64,000 nucleotides of DNA from Hypoxylon rubiginosum (lineage: Eukaryota; Ascomycota; Sordariomycetes; Xylariales; Hypoxylaceae): NCBI GenBank assembly GCA_902806565.1, contig CADCXA010000025.1:1054001-1118000 (forward strand). Reading direction: 5' to 3'. Positions 49,429-63,700 of this stretch are shown here, piece after piece; within the stretch, counting starts at the first letter, position 1, and each line of letters starts with the position of its first letter. A program made the position numbers and the translations under genes. The notes under the pieces are model-generated. The model searched no databases. It was not told the origin of the DNA and saw only the letters and a list, made by a program, of their open reading frames with translations.

Positions 49429-52400
49429 CGTAAGCTAGATGTTGAAATCGTTTATGATGGGGGTTTGGCGATGATGAAGGAAGCCCTAATCAGCGCGTCG
49501 CAAGGAGGAGGCGAGGGGGGTTATCATGCGGTTGCGGTTGACAAATAGGCATTTGAGAGGCAGCATTCAGATATTACGGATACTCCACGACGAGGGTGAC
49601 AAGTTTTGCTTCGTTTTGCTTGGTGAAAAGCGTCGGGCAGTCGAGTCGGGGTTGAGGAGATGTCGTCAGGAAATGGCGAAAAGCAGCCAGGACGCGCTGG
49701 TGAAGTCGGCTGGAGGTGTTGGATCTAGCCCCTAAATGGAAAGGTTTAGCGCGCCACAGTTACGTAAGCTGTAAGCAGCCCCTCACTAACCCCGGACAAT
49801 CGGTACCATTGGGTAAGTGCAATCCCCGAATCTTGGGTCAGCCACTTATACTACGCAGATCTTTCTCCACAGATATCACCATTTTTTAATCCAACTCTTT
49901 GTCATGTGTGTATCTCGACTATTCTGAACACATATAATAATTCGAGACCATAGTCTACGACTACGCGGTGTTTACCTTGTAGGAAAATAGAAAATAATTA
50001 TTCGCACATACCAATTAATTTCTTATTATTTCGTCTTCTTTTTCAATATCCGTCTCAATTAGCGACGAGAACGAAAACGAAAACTACTCCCCGTTTGGCA
50101 CACTTACTTACTAGTCAGGTATTTGCCCTTCCTCGAGGCCATCTACTCTGCGCAACCAATCAGGCGTAGACACACATCCCAAAAAGGGGTGGGGTCTCAC
50201 ACATTGGCCCATCAACCCAAGAGGGTAGCTTTCTATTTCTATTTCTAGATTCAGCCCTACAGGGCCAGGGCTCGTCAGTTACCAGTCATGGCCATGTGCT
50301 AATTTTGTAGCGCCCTTGTCTCGAAAAGTTGTTCCTGTCGATCCAGATCTAGACCTGAATCTGGACCTGGACCTTCACCCGATACACTACCCAAATGCCG
50401 TCATACCGGGTCACGTCCCTGCACGCCATTCCCGCAGCCGCCGTCTTAGCTTGGCTACCCTCTCGCTCCCTTGAAGTGACATTATCGAGCCAACCCAATC
50501 TGCGCCTCTATCTGACCCTTGCTCTGTTTGTATATGACGGCATCACGATCTCTAATTGATCATCACAGACCTACGTATCTTTAGTTTTTGGGTATACCCC
50601 TGGTTCTTCAATGTTGACCACTTTTCGACCAGGAATCAACTCGAGCCAAGCGACCCCAGCGATAGCCGGCTCCCAGGTACCACTAGCTAATCGGTATGCC
50701 AATATGATTATCATTACCGTTGCGTATCTCAATCTCTGATGGACCTGGTCCGATGGATTGGGAGGACGGTCGCCCCAAAAGCGGCCACCACGTTGGGCTT
50801 ACGGTCTAAGCTGCATGCTGCTCATCGTAGGGCCGCGATGCATTAAATCCTATCTCAACACTTAGGCACTCGCAATGCCCTATTCGCACTTGTTAACCCT
50901 GGAAATTCAAACAGATGGCCAAATTTACGTGTGTTGTGCGATGCTGAGGGAATATCAATTTGACCCCGCCGACTATACTCAAGATTTTTATCTCGACACC
51001 GACCTCTAACAAATAATTAGTAGCCGTAACACTTTCTCCGAGCAGTACTAAATACGACGGTATCATATATTAATGCCAGAGGAGCTATGCCCTAAACTAG
51101 TAATCTATGGAAAAATAGACTTCCTTTTTACATGGCTTCTACCAATTTTTCCCTAACCTCACCAAAGTTGGACCTTCAATCTTACATATTAATCTACGGG
51201 ATTCATTACAATAGTCGTCAAATCGAAAAACACGGTCAATCTGCTGCATTCCGATAATAAAGCAGGTTTCGAGACATGTCGCAGTTGTCACAGATGTTTA
51301 CTACAGTTTTGTGAGTAGAATCCTGCGATAATCCGGGAGGTGGAGTTCTCAACATGCCCTAAGAATCGATTGTATTCGCTTCCGGGAGCAGAGTACAGCA
51401 TCGAACTAATTTCTACGTCAGATTTTCCCCTTTCTCATGCAAGTAAACTGCAGTCACATCACTCACTGAATATGCGTACCGTCACTACCTCCTAAAAGCA
51501 CAGCAATAACTATATATTTACGTATATCCCATCAACGAAATACTCCTCGACTTATAGCAGCACAACATTATTTCCTTAGCTTCCTTCGACTGCCAAAGCT
51601 AGAGATACAGAGTGTTGGCTCGTTGAGAGGCATCATTGTCAACTCAAAAGTCGCGACTCCGAATTTACCCCTAAGGGGTAGCTATCTTCAAAACCGTAAA
51701 ACAAATGACAGGTTGGCTTTTTCGAATGCTACCTACGTACCTAGGTAGACTTGGGCGATATCCAATGCAAGCTGCTGCCTGTAACAGGTTATTTCATTGG
51801 TGTAACCCGCCCCGTCCGGCTTACACTCGACAACTCTCAATTCGATCGACACTCGTCTCTCCTTATCGTCACCGAGGTCGGGGACGTTGCTGCTGGAAAT
51901 GATCTAGCTAGTAAGTCACATCCATTCATAACACGATGCGGGTTTCTTAAGTCCTTGACCACCCGACCATTAAAACAATCGCAGTCACCCCGGCCCGGCA
52001 TCTTTCTCGTAACGCTTAAGTCTGCAGCTCTGCGACAGCAGCTTATAGAACCTCACCTTAGTAAAGACTCCCCAAAGAGGTTTACAGGGGCCTTGCCTTG
52101 ATTTCCGCGCATTCACTACGGGCGCCCAATTTTCGACTTCAGCCTGTAAATTCTCGATGTAGAACAGGCATCAGCTACACAGTTAATGAGCTAGACAAGC
52201 TATTGGCTATCGTACTTTGCGACGCGATGTGGCAAATTGCTTTTATCAACTGTTCCCAGGAACTTCCATGCGAAGAGTTCCTCTCGCGGTACTCCACGTG
52301 TCCGTACCTTTTATCATGACTGCCCACAAGTATAAGTATATGCGGTATGCACCTTATTAGATATACTCACTAATCCTCTAGGAACTCAGAGCCACTACAG

Positions 52401-53791
52401 ATAAATGATATATCGTATCATACGTCAGAACGTATAACTCCTACTAGCTAAAGGGGGCAGTGTATGCAACGACGCATTCCTGTACATTTCCCCTTACTTA
52501 CAGCCACGTCCAGTACGGAAACCCTCAAACAAAAAACAAGGACATCCGAGGAATAGAAAGTCTTCTAGCGATTTATCAAAATCAGCAATATCAATGACCT
52601 AAATCGTGCTAATTCTCATAGGCTCAGGGGCTTGCGACCAAACTCCAAGGGCACTGTCCGCTGCATGGTCCTGAGCTTTCTACGGCACGACACTACTTAA
52701 TGTCAAACACAGCTATAACTTTATGAATAGCACGCGACCCACTTACCTGCGGGAAACACTATCAACAGGTACGAACCTGTTCAAAACTGAGATTTACTCT
52801 CGTTACTTCACGCGATTGGATAGCAAGAACGGTAAGGGTCGAGCAACAGGCCGGAGCTACCGTACAAGTAACCATCGTCATTGTCGTCAAACTCCGCCAC
52901 AGCAGTGCCTATCGATGAGCTGCCATACCATATGTCACCTATGTACCTAGGTTTTCGAATAGAGCTTCCAATTGCAGCCCGAGATAGCTCATAGCATTCT
53001 TACCCATACCCACCCAGTATTGCATTTATATAGAGTAAAAGTCACTTGACATCTCTTTTGAGCCTTAGTACTCACATAAACCATTGCCTCAAGAAAGCCC
53101 GAGCGATCGCTCGTTAATCCCGGCGTAGGCGAATGAGTAAGGTAAGCACCGTATGTTATGCCCTGTGACATGTAAGATGGTCAGAACCACATGCGCTTCT
53201 GCACGTAAGCTCTATCCCAGAGCAGCGCATGCCATGTGGTTCAGCTTGCGAACTCAGCACCCTGACCTGATGTATATATACAAGTAGTAACATCAAGACT
53301 CGTGGACGCGAAGTACTGAAACCAAACACATAGCGTAAAGCCTAGCTACTCACCTCTAACTATAGTAATTTTCCTGTCTCTAAAATGCAGCCACAATGTA
53401 TAGTAAGCAGACTTTCAGTTCAAGTTATATATTCATCAGGAACTCCAGACTACGTGGGCTTATTAGGCATAACCGAAGTTTCGCGACGGCAACAGATTCA
53501 GTTACGACGCATGGATAGAAAATAATTATCGCGCGACTTACACCACTGAGAGTATATAGTAATAGCTTTTAATAAGTACTAATATTTCGCCTTGATCAAT
53601 GAAGAATTGCCGTCGTTTCCCAAAAAATTCCTAGAATCTCCAGTCTACGCCGCCCCTTTTACTACCCTCACACCCCCCTATCATCCACTCGGCCGCTTAG
53701 CTCGCCCGACACCGGCAAGATGAGCGCACAATTTTCGCTCTAGTTAAAAGAACAAAAAGGAAAATCTCCATATATATAAAAAATCATGGTT
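49429..53791. other. Long gene-poor region
   Basis: A 4.4-kb AT-rich span with no recognisable gene. The first few hundred bases should be the promoter of the PHD gene. Open frames here (for example 51751-52101 and 49526-49735) are short and carry no domain. Palindromic-core motifs such as ACGTACCTAGGTAG near 51733 recur from other intergenic parts of the window. Confidence 0.45.
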
Positions 53792-53902
53792 TGAGAGCTG
53801 CAGGATTCGAACCTGCGCGGTTTCCCATTGCGGGCTTCAGGCGTCCCATAAGATAGAACAGAAGACCTAAACACAACGCCTTAACCACTCGGCCAAACTC
53901 CC
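53792..53902 (-). tRNA. tRNA-Leu(UAG) with a 32-base intron
   Basis: On the minus strand, acceptor GGGAGTT (53902-53896) pairs with AGCTCTC, discriminator A at 53792. D-arm GCC-GAGTGGTTAA-GGC is typical of leucine tRNA. Anticodon stem TTGTG pairs with CGCAA. The loop reads TTTAGG, then a 32-base intron, then C; the anticodon is TAG. The intron contains CCTGAA, able to pair with the TTTAGG of the loop (one G-T), the standard anticodon-intron helix. A long variable arm (TGGGAAACCGC) and T-arm GCAGG-TTCGAAT-CCTGC complete a class II tRNA. Confidence 0.88.
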
Positions 53903-55173
53903 CTATTAACTCCAAACATTCTTAGTGTTATTAAGGAAAAAAAGAAGGTATAGCACTCTATATTTACTTTGGGCCTTCGTGCCTGTAGACTAGCTCAAAT
54001 AATACATTGAGGTAAGTAGATGTCTTTACGAGAGGGTAGATACGAATGCCAAACTCCAATCAAGTATATTAAGTTACCCGAAGTGTTCTGGTTGCTTTGC
54101 ATCTATGTGGAAGTAGCTAGTATCCTAGAGCGCGCCTGAACTCACGTGTGTGATATCTCTAGTCATCATACATACCGACGATGACATTTCAGAGGTGAGC
54201 TCAGAAGTAGGCCAAAGACTAAGACCTTGGCACGCCTTAACACGATACTAAACTACCTACATCCAAACGCATCCGCGATTCTATACGGATAGGATGGGCC
54301 ATCAATAAGGGCATAGTGAGTGAGAGCTGACTCAAGGTAATTTTATATTGATAGGTAGCTTACATGTTGAAAGGAAAGCCTTGGCTCCTAAATTCTACGA
54401 TAGTCACAGCAAAGTCAAGTAAGACGGCAATGTTCAGAAGACAGCCGAAATGCATGGTTTTTCATTAACCATCCCCTCCACCAGGAAGACGATCCGCTCT
54501 AATCCTGAACCATCACAGCCCAGACCCCCCTTGTTTTCGAATGCAGAACAGACGCGTATTCTCATGCCACGGGATGCCATGAGAAGGAGGGAGGAGGGAT
54601 ATAAAGGGGGTTTCGCGCACAGTAAAAACCACCGGGCCGATCAATTCGTGACCCTAAACGCCTGCCGAAGAGAGTACCTAGGGGAAAAAAACACATGGAT
54701 ATAAAAGGCAGCAAATCAAGGCCGTACACACAAAACGCAATGCTATCTCGTCCCTTCCAACTTGGGTCTTCGGTCTAAAGGTGACTTGTTTCCGAAATCT
54801 CTTTCTTTGCAAGCGAACCTGCGTTCCTCTCTCCCTGCGCCAATAGGACTCGCGAGAAATGCCGTCTACCGCCCCTGCGGGAATCTCGTAAGGGAAAAAG
54901 AAATAAAGATGAGGACACCGAACCTGCAGAATCACTGCAAGACCAAGAAAAAAATGCAAAAGACCATGAACCCTTTCCGTTAAAACACCGAAACGCTATG
55001 CACCGTAAAGCAATAAAGCAGACGCGGATATAATGGTATAATGCAAATAATGGGATAATGATGTATCACAAACCACGATGATGATATGAGAATAATGCTG
55101 TAATACCATCAAAGGGGGCCGCCTTTAAGGCGGAAAGAAAAACGTGGCTATTTAGATCAAGTGATCTAGACGA
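53903..55173. other. Intergenic spacer, no supported gene
   Basis: AT-rich spacer between tRNA-Leu and the LRR gene. An 84-codon frame starts with ATG at 54450 but has no recognisable feature. Nothing else stands out. Confidence 0.4.
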
Positions 55174-57786
55174 TCAGCCCATTGTGCCACCGCTGGGAAT
55201 AGCCTGCGCACTAGGGGTACGAGCAACGGAGTTAGGTCGTATCGTCGATGCGGGACTATAGTCTCCAGCGACGAATGCTGGCCGAGATGATTCCCAGCTC
55301 TCTTCGTTAAGGACGCTTAGATAGCCGTTGCCAACTTTATCTCGTAATGCTTCAATCTTCTGTCGGTAGATCTCGCCACTGACGTTCCAGTCTTGGGCTT
55401 GCCTCCATAGATCCGGAGAGCCCTCGCTTAAGAACGACTCTGGAGATTGTAAAATAGTGTTGGTATTGATTCGTGGCACTTCCGGCGAGTTTGGGGCGTT
55501 TGGTGACCTCGTTTCTGAAAGTACCTTTGGAGGCAAAACTTGTGTTTCGGGAGGCTGAGAAACACGATAATTACTTTCCGACTCAATCGTCGCCGTGGGC
55601 ATATCGTGACTGATTGTGTCAACGCCAGTTGGATGCTGCGAAACGTTACCGTATTGAGCACGGTCATTCGTGGCCAAATCGACTATCCTGCGTTTTGGAG
55701 TACGTCGACGTCTCGTAGAACTTGTATTGATCTCGCTAGCTACTGCTTTCGGCGTAGGTCGAACTGGTCGCTCTTTGCGTAATACAGCAGGTTCCCTTGG
55801 TGCGTCGTGGATGATAGCTGGTTTGCTCACATCTACAGCAGGCATTTCTGGGACGGGGGGCTTGACTACAGGAACTGCTTCAGGTATGGCGACACGATCT
55901 ACAAGGTATCTCCTCTCAGACATAGTCGGGCCTGAACCATCGATGATTATATCTTCTGTGTACCCTGGCGTGTTGCGGAAAAGGTTGAAAATCGTGACAC
56001 GATAATCCCGATGGGTCCGCGCGAAAGGGTTGCCTTCGACGTAAATTTCGCGAATATCAGGAATTCCAGTCAGCCGAGCCAGCTCCATTGGATCAGTCAG
56101 GCGGTTGTCTCTTAGGTCCAATCTCTCCAGGGGAAAGAGCTTCTCGATGCCAGCAAGCGACTGGAGTCGATTAGCTCGGAGGTTCAGGGCGCTGATAGCC
56201 GGTAGGGGGTTGCGCAGTAAGGAGTGCAGAGAGTCGATCATGCAATGGGAAAGATTAAGAGCACGGAGGGCAGTGAGAGTGGCCAAGCTATCGGGAATCT
56301 GGGTGAACAGGTTCGTAGAGAGGTCCAAAGAACTCAAAGTATTGGCCAGAGGAGAAAGACTGGCGGCTGGGATTACCGTTAACGAGTTATCCGCTAAGCT
56401 GAGGTGCCTCAAGAATCGCCACTTGGAGGCTGGGAGGATGCCCATCGCTAGTAGGTTAGAGGCACTGTTTCTGGGATTGTGCCATGAGTCGGACAAGCTC
56501 GAATGCGAGCTACCAGAGCCGGACCGCTTGACCTTATGCGAGCCTCTTGGATTCGTGGTGTGGTGACGAGAGGTGGCAGGGCGATTGGGGGAGTGACTCC
56601 TTGGTCGCGAAGCCTTGCTAGATGTCGGTTGATCCGCTTCGATCCTGGGAACCGAAGGACGGCGATAATCTTGTGCAGACGTGCTTTCTGTTGACTCGGT
56701 GCTCACCGAACCCACATGGATATCCGCTACCGAATATCGACGCTCAGGATATTCTGGCATGGCAGTAGACCTTTGCGAATCCGAGTAGGAAATTGTAGGA
56801 CTTCTTCTCGGATTTGAGACGTGCGCGTACGCACCAGTAGGGGACGACTGCGCCTTCGAAGAACGACGCCGCCTCTTGTCCATGTCGTCCAGCACAATAT
56901 CAATGAGGATGTCTGCCGGGTCATCAATGCTAGCGCGCTTGAGAGTGAGAGATCGGATTTGGTCAGCTATACGGTCCCAGCCAAAGAACTGCCTGAAGTC
57001 GATCTCATTAACTTCTAGCGCCTGCAGGTTCTTGAAGACATATAGGGGAACGGCAGAGTCGAAGGGGAATTCTTCGTATCCTTTGATCAACTTCGTTCGC
57101 CAGTCTGGCGCAAGTCGAAGGCACGGTATCTTGGTGAACGAAGAATATAGATACTTTATCTCGGACTGCAAAGCGGCCTTCTGCCTCTCCATTCGAGCGG
57201 CAGATATGCTCGACCCGATCCCAAAACTATTCCAGATGGAAGACATTCCCGACATCACGCTTCGAATGCTCGATACAGATCGTATCGATACCACGTCAGA
57301 ACCACGGCTCTTGGTACGCTGAGAAGAGCTCAAGAATGACACGTAGTTGGCTGCCGCCGAGGTGTCATGTAGGTTCTCCAGACGTACTTTCATAGGTCCA
57401 ACTGGGATTCCAAGCTCTTCGAAGCGAGAGAGTAGGTAAAATAGGTGATGTGGCGTGAGGCTCAACCTGGCCGATTTGACATTGGTGGATGTTAAATTCA
57501 ACGAGCTGAGTGATAACGCCGTCGCAAGGGGGCCTGACGCGGAGGCGGAGGTCGCAGGACGTTCAGGTATCGTCGGCGAATTTGGGACCTGAATAGACGA
57601 GACGCTCTGGCTGGGGCCATGTCGAGGGCCTGACTGCCTTCGGAAAGGCAAGGCATTTGCGAGAGCCTTTTCGTTTGTCCGCACATAGACGGCCAGGCGC
57701 TATCGAACGTTAATCCCCATCTAACGTCAGTATCACTAGATTCGCAACCATACCTTCATATACTGCTCCCCGTCTTCTGAATCCAT
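55174..57786 (-). CDS. Large leucine-rich-repeat protein (STK11IP-like architecture)
   Basis: A short first exon (57786-57754, MDSEDGEQYMK) is spliced in phase 0 over a 54-bp intron (GTATGG...CGATAG) to 57699-55174, giving 852 residues. Without this exon the frame has no ATG near its conserved N-terminus (RLAVYVRTNEKAL). After a Ser-rich linker, residues about 75-270 form a conserved-looking globular region. A Ser/Arg-rich disordered stretch follows. Five to six LRRs lie at about 435-590 (LRHLSLADNSLTVIP, LSSLDLSTNLFTQIP, LRALNLSHCMI, ISALNLRANRL, LERLDLRDNRL) with an LRR-cap-like end (YVEGNPFARTHRDYR). The C-terminal 260 residues are disordered. The order of domains recalls LKB1-interacting protein 1 (STK11IP); that relationship is an inference, and the role in fungi is unknown to me. 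Confidence 0.87.
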
Positions 57787-60700
57787 CTTTGTTTATCGTC
57801 GGGGAGACATGGGGGATAGCTTCTACAAAAGATCCACGATACGATTCGATTATGGACCACGGAAGGTTCTCGGAGGTCTCCAGAGAGTTAAGATCGATGG
57901 GTTCTATTTGAAAAAGGCTTCGTGTAGTGCCTGTCTAGTCAAATGACCTGTCTGACTGTAGAGAATAGAATGTTAGTGTTCGGAAACTGAAACTTGAATT
58001 CATCGTAATCGTCTGGATAGACAGGTTATCTACAATATTTGCAGAACAAGAGATGCTTGTTGCCTGCTAGCTAACTAGCTGTAGTAAAACAGGGGAGATG
58101 TGGAAATGACATTGGCCATGATTCGTGGGAAACCAAGGTAGATGACTCGAATATCGATACTATACACACACGTGTAGAACAGTAAGGCGAAGCCACTTCC
58201 ATATAATTGGGAGTTGCGCATTCGGTCACGAATATATCAAGACCACACTGACGAGTAGGATTTTCAGAGAACAAGGCAACAAGGCAACTCGGTCAAAAGA
58301 CATATGTCACGACCCACGCAAATACAGAACAGCATGATTAAGGCGACGCAGGGTTGAGGAAGTAGGAATAAGAAACGGAAACTGATCAGAGGTGACTATG
58401 TACATACCTCTATATTTCGAATCGATTTTCCTCTTCCCTTCGAGACGGACGGTAGGGAATGTGAGGTCGTCTCCGGAATGTGCAACAGCACTACCTTTAT
58501 TAGTAGATAAGAGAGGGAGAAGATCCGAGCCGGAACAAGACCGGGGGAGAGACGGAAAGGGGAGAAGAGTCGAGAGCGACGACGAGCTATTCTTTCACCT
58601 CTCGACTTTCGACATTTCACCCGGGGAGAAATGAGGGTGTTGAAGAAAGGTGGTGAAAAAAGGAGGATAGGAGGTTCTCGCGGCGGTTGGGGGGGAGATG
58701 CAAAGAGTTATACCAATAGTAACCTAACTTTCGTACCCTAAATAAAATTGGACGAGATGGTTCAATGAGATCGCCCGACCGCCCACTTACCTACGTACCC
58801 ACTTAGCTGTGCGAGACCTGCGAGAACCACTGACCACTGCAGACCCATTGCGACTAACTGCGCCCACATGCAAAATGCCAAGCCTCGCAAGCCTAAGCAA
58901 GCCTGCAAGCCTGCAAGCCCATTACAATTTTGGTGTGGTGGGTAGTGACTTGCTAGGGTCTTCTCGGTCAAGTGTGGGTATCCGGTGTCCACCTGAACAA
59001 GCGAATTGGGGCAAATCTACCACGCCGCGTATTAGGTACTGGTACTATGTACCGGTACACCAAGGTCCTGCAATGCTGCAATCCCATATGACAATGACTG
59101 ACATATACTGAATGCTACAGCGGTTCATCTACCAATTTACCCCACCAACGCCTCTATCATCTCTCCAACCGTTCGTTTTACAAACATGAACATCTGAAGA
59201 CCACCTGGGAAAAGGTACTATACTGTACCTATACCAACGTTCCGCAACTTCTCGTGGTGGACATGATGCACATGGTGGACGCGGCTCAGACATGATTTTT
59301 GGCGCCGGAGCGTCAGATGCGCAGATGGGCAGACAGGCATGATAGGCCTGATAGGCAATACGCTCATTTAGCTGGACCCAGAGCCGTTTGACCAGTCAAT
59401 TGACAATGGGTCAACACTTTAAGCTGATCAGCCCATTCTATCATAGCCAATTATCGTCTTCACTTTTCGTCCCTTTGCCTGTCCCTCTACCTGTTTGACA
59501 GCTGCCCCGGGTCATCACCTTGCGGCGCTTTTATCGATTTGTTTTGTACCAGATACCTACATGTCCTACATGTAGGTATGTACATCAGAAAGATGCCTCC
59601 CTCTTCCTACCGGTCATGGGCGGTATGGTACAATACACACCCCATAGTTATAAACTTGTTCGGTATGGTTTGGTTTGTTTGATACTACATAACCCGCAAT
59701 GCGTCTCTCACACAGACGAAGCAGTCTAACTCCCTAGGGCATGTCCGTTCGTGATCGCCCAATCGAAGCATACAGATCAACACGACGGAGAATCATGCAT
59801 ACCCTTATTTTTCTTTAATCCGTCATTCGAAGGAATCCAATTAAGGGAGGAAGGCCTATATCTTTCATCCTAACCAACCTAACCATCCTGCCATCCTAAC
59901 GAATAAGAACGCAGTATGCATTCGAGAGGCTGGATGATAAATTTGGTGGTAAATAAAAACCACTTAAAACCACTTACAGTGTTGATAGAAATTTGCGGCA
60001 AGACTCGAAACTTTTGGATGCCCAGCAACCGACGCCAAAGAGCCCAAAGAGCCAAAGCGTATCGAAGCCGAACCGGGACCCCATGTAGAGAACATGCTCG
60101 AGACTTTGTCCAGGGTGCGGATACTAATTTCAAAGGTGTGCTAGTGACCCATGCCAATATAATACATGTATCTAGCAACCTCGTCTCGTTCCGGGCGAAT
60201 ACGCTCGACCCCTCAACGCCTTACCAGGTAGGTAGAGACTAAAACTTCAGATTTATGTCCGAACTATCGTGACTTTTCTTTTTCGAGTGTCATGTTTGTA
60301 TGGACTGCCTCAAACAATCATGTTGCAATCTACTCAATGTTAATGTGCTTGCGCTTATCCGTTGCTGGTGTTTGAATATGACTGTATGGCCACCTGTCAG
60401 ATACTACATAGTAGAATCATCCCAAGCAACGATATGTTCCGTGTTCCAGCTGTTTCGCAGCGCAGTTCGCAGTTTGCATTGCATATTCATGGTTGGAAGG
60501 TCTCACATTGGTTATGCAGTGCGATGCTTCATCCTTTTTCCGTATTTTTACCTGCCAATCTCAGCCCTGAATATGTACCCCTTTTATTTTTTTTTGTTAT
60601 TCACTCACTACCAATGCTTTTGTTTACTCTTTTCCCGTTGGTCGGATATTGCAACTCTTATTGACAGGAATATCCATGAACCATCATCACGACTTAAAAC

Positions 60701-63700
60701 TCCATAAGATCGTTTAAAAAGCGCCGCGCTACTATGCGTATCCTAGCCGAGCTTAGATAATACCTACATGTAGTCGAGTCCCAGATAAATTTGCCCACTC
60801 TTATGTACTATGTATGTATATCAGGGTCCTTTCATGGATCATGGGTCCCCCTTGTCCATTCCTTCATCTCGCATCCTTCCTATCTGATCGTCATAAGCCA
60901 GCCCGTTTACTCCCGCTCGCCTCTTGTATTGTTACAATGTTACAAGGGACGCGGAGGCCAACGTCTGTGCACTCGAAGAAAGTTACCTAACCTATCAGCT
61001 TACCAGCCACATCAATCTCCAACACTCCGAACGACTACATAGGATTCAAGATATGTGAGATATTTCCAAGCAAACTGGACCGGAATAGCCTCACCGCTCG
61101 TACATACCTATACTCGTATAGAGTCGTCTAGCCGCCTGAATGTCGCAGTCAGGTCATCAACTTATGTTTTGCTAACAAATAGTTCTTCTACTCTGGCGGT
61201 AAGCTTGTTCGTTCCTTGACTATCATTCATCGGCTTCGGACTAGGTGCTCACTGATCTTGCTTACCGCTCCATATAATTTATCCATTCACTTAGTCGCCC
61301 GCTTACCCATTTCTTCATCGACTCGAAGCTACAATATCAACTCGATTCGCGAGTCTCCTTTCCTAGTAGTAGGTCGAGCGGATCTATATTCGTCTATAGA
61401 TTTCTATTACAACAAGCGATTCTCATGATTGGTTGCTATACAAGCCTTGCACCTTTCCTGCATCCTACACCAATAAAACCCATTTACATGTCCAAACCGG
61501 CAAGGCTAGATATCTAGATCCCGATAGCCCCCTCTTGACAAGTCTACAATGTTTCCAAACTTGGGAAGCAATTATGTCATTAGCTCCACACGAGAATAGC
61601 TACGGTAGTCTTGGCTGGAGTATATCAATAACATCGTGAGCCGCTCATAGGTGTAGCCGCTTAACAATAATGTCATCTTGCTTTCGAAACGACCCCACGG
61701 CGTTGCCCAACTCCACCGGCCTAACTTCTTACTACGGACATGCTTGACATGATCACCACGAGCGCGTGGCTAACCTTTTTCGCATACGTTTCAGATGATG
61801 TGACCGATTCCAGAACTCTCTCTCTCTCTCAGGGGCGTGTTATCCACTATAGTCTATAGTACGGGTAAGTTGATAAGTTGGCGGAAAGCCGTGATGGACG
61901 GCTGGGGATAGTCGACGGGAGGGGTAAGTCAGTGGGGACATTTCTACGATTGCCCATGAGAAAAGAACAAGACTGGAACGATTCTCTAGAGCCCCTCTGT
62001 CTATCAACTTGTTCATCCGTGGCAACTATGTTCAGCAGCAAGCGTTATAAAGCGCGCACGTTTACTAATGACTTGCTTGCATCTCTTTGCCGTCGGTAGC
62101 GTGGTAGCGTGACAAGATTTGACTAGATCCGGATCAGACAAGTCTCCAAGAAGGCAATTTATAAGTCTCCTGTTTAGCATCAAGCGTGATGTGCATCTAT
62201 ATCGTGCCCTTAAGACCCCAAGAGGCCCTAAGCAACATACGGAGCTCTGCAGCAATACTATACTACCCTAAGTGCTACCGACTCCGTGACCTCCGGTACA
62301 TTGTACATGTATAGTCCCGGCATCTTGAACGCCTATCCTTATCGAACGTGCCTTTCGGCAACCTCAGTTTTCGAAAAGTCGCTACGATCCAAGCAATCAG
62401 TACTCAAAAGACACACCGCTTCGCGGATTGTCTGCTTCCTTCTAAATAGACAGTCCACACTACCATTCATAGTCTCACACCACTCCGGCTTTGGTTGGCG
62501 GTGCGAGACCTAGCGTTTTCGGACGAAGTTGATAGCCGTTCCAACTTGCAAAACTTACACCGTTCAAGATAGGTACAAAGAGCGACCTCGGAATATAATC
62601 GGTGACTAGCTCGCACTTCCATTCTGTCAGCCTCAGCTCTAATATACTTCCGTCATCACGAGAATCCTATCACATCTAGTTTCGTTAGATCGCGCTAGCT
62701 TGACAAAAGTGGTAGAGCTTCAAAAAGCCAAGTCGTGTCTTTCCTACCGAGCATCACTTAATCGAGTGCCCTGCAGGATCGATCTTAGAGATGGAGGAAA
62801 AAAAGAAATCGCCAGAAAGCGGTGGACGACGCAATTCGCCCTAGCTATCACAAGGGCACGGCACTGGCGACCTTGGTGTCTCAGAGGCTTGCAGTAAGGA
62901 ATGTAGAATACCTACCACACCACGAATAGTGCCGGCCAAGAACTGGGCAAAATAGTTCGCTACTCACACTATCCAGCCTCCCATTAGTATACTTACCCCA
63001 AGTTACGCAATGCCGGAGCTCCCAAGATGGTAACACCCTTTACATCCTTTACTAGGCTGTCGTGTTACGTACCTATCTGCAGGTCAAGACATACATGCAC
63101 TCTGCATATCGACGAGGAGAATTTTTTTTTCATTATAGTCTGTCAAGATGTATTAAGGATGAGATCTAGTCTCTGGGTGGGCTTCATCATGCATTTCTAT
63201 CGTCCCCATGCCGAATCCAGTGGGCTGCGTCGAGCATGCAGTCTAGACGGAGTTATTGATGAAAGAGTTGCTACACAGCATGACCTCTAGACCCTTGACT
63301 GCAGCATTATAATTGTAGGCAAAGGTGAGGTGTCAGAAGTTGGCCTCAGAAGTTAATCTGAGCAGCCAGCCGCAGTCAGGTAAGGCTATAATGGCACCGT
63401 CATGTAATTGGAAGACTCGTGGATTATCGGTCGAATAGAATGAATGTCTTAAAATCTTTATCAACTGCGCTATCTGCGGTTGTGCTACAATACGATGTAT
63501 GTAGAAAGCGCACGGACCATTAAGGGTATACCTAAGCTGCATTTTATATGCACCCTTACGTCGTTAAACCATACTAAAATAGAAATCTAAGGGAAAAAAC
63601 TGGGGAATCCCATTCCCGAATTGCCCTGTCGCCCAAGAACCTTGGAACTCGAAGAAGAACTCGGGTCCCTTAGTTCCTCTATCGCCTCTATCTTAATATG

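Noticed and set aside
60300..60707. Hydrophobic ATG-led frame of 135 codons
   Set aside because: Low-complexity T-rich sequence producing Phe/Leu/Cys runs; no helix pattern or homologue recognised.
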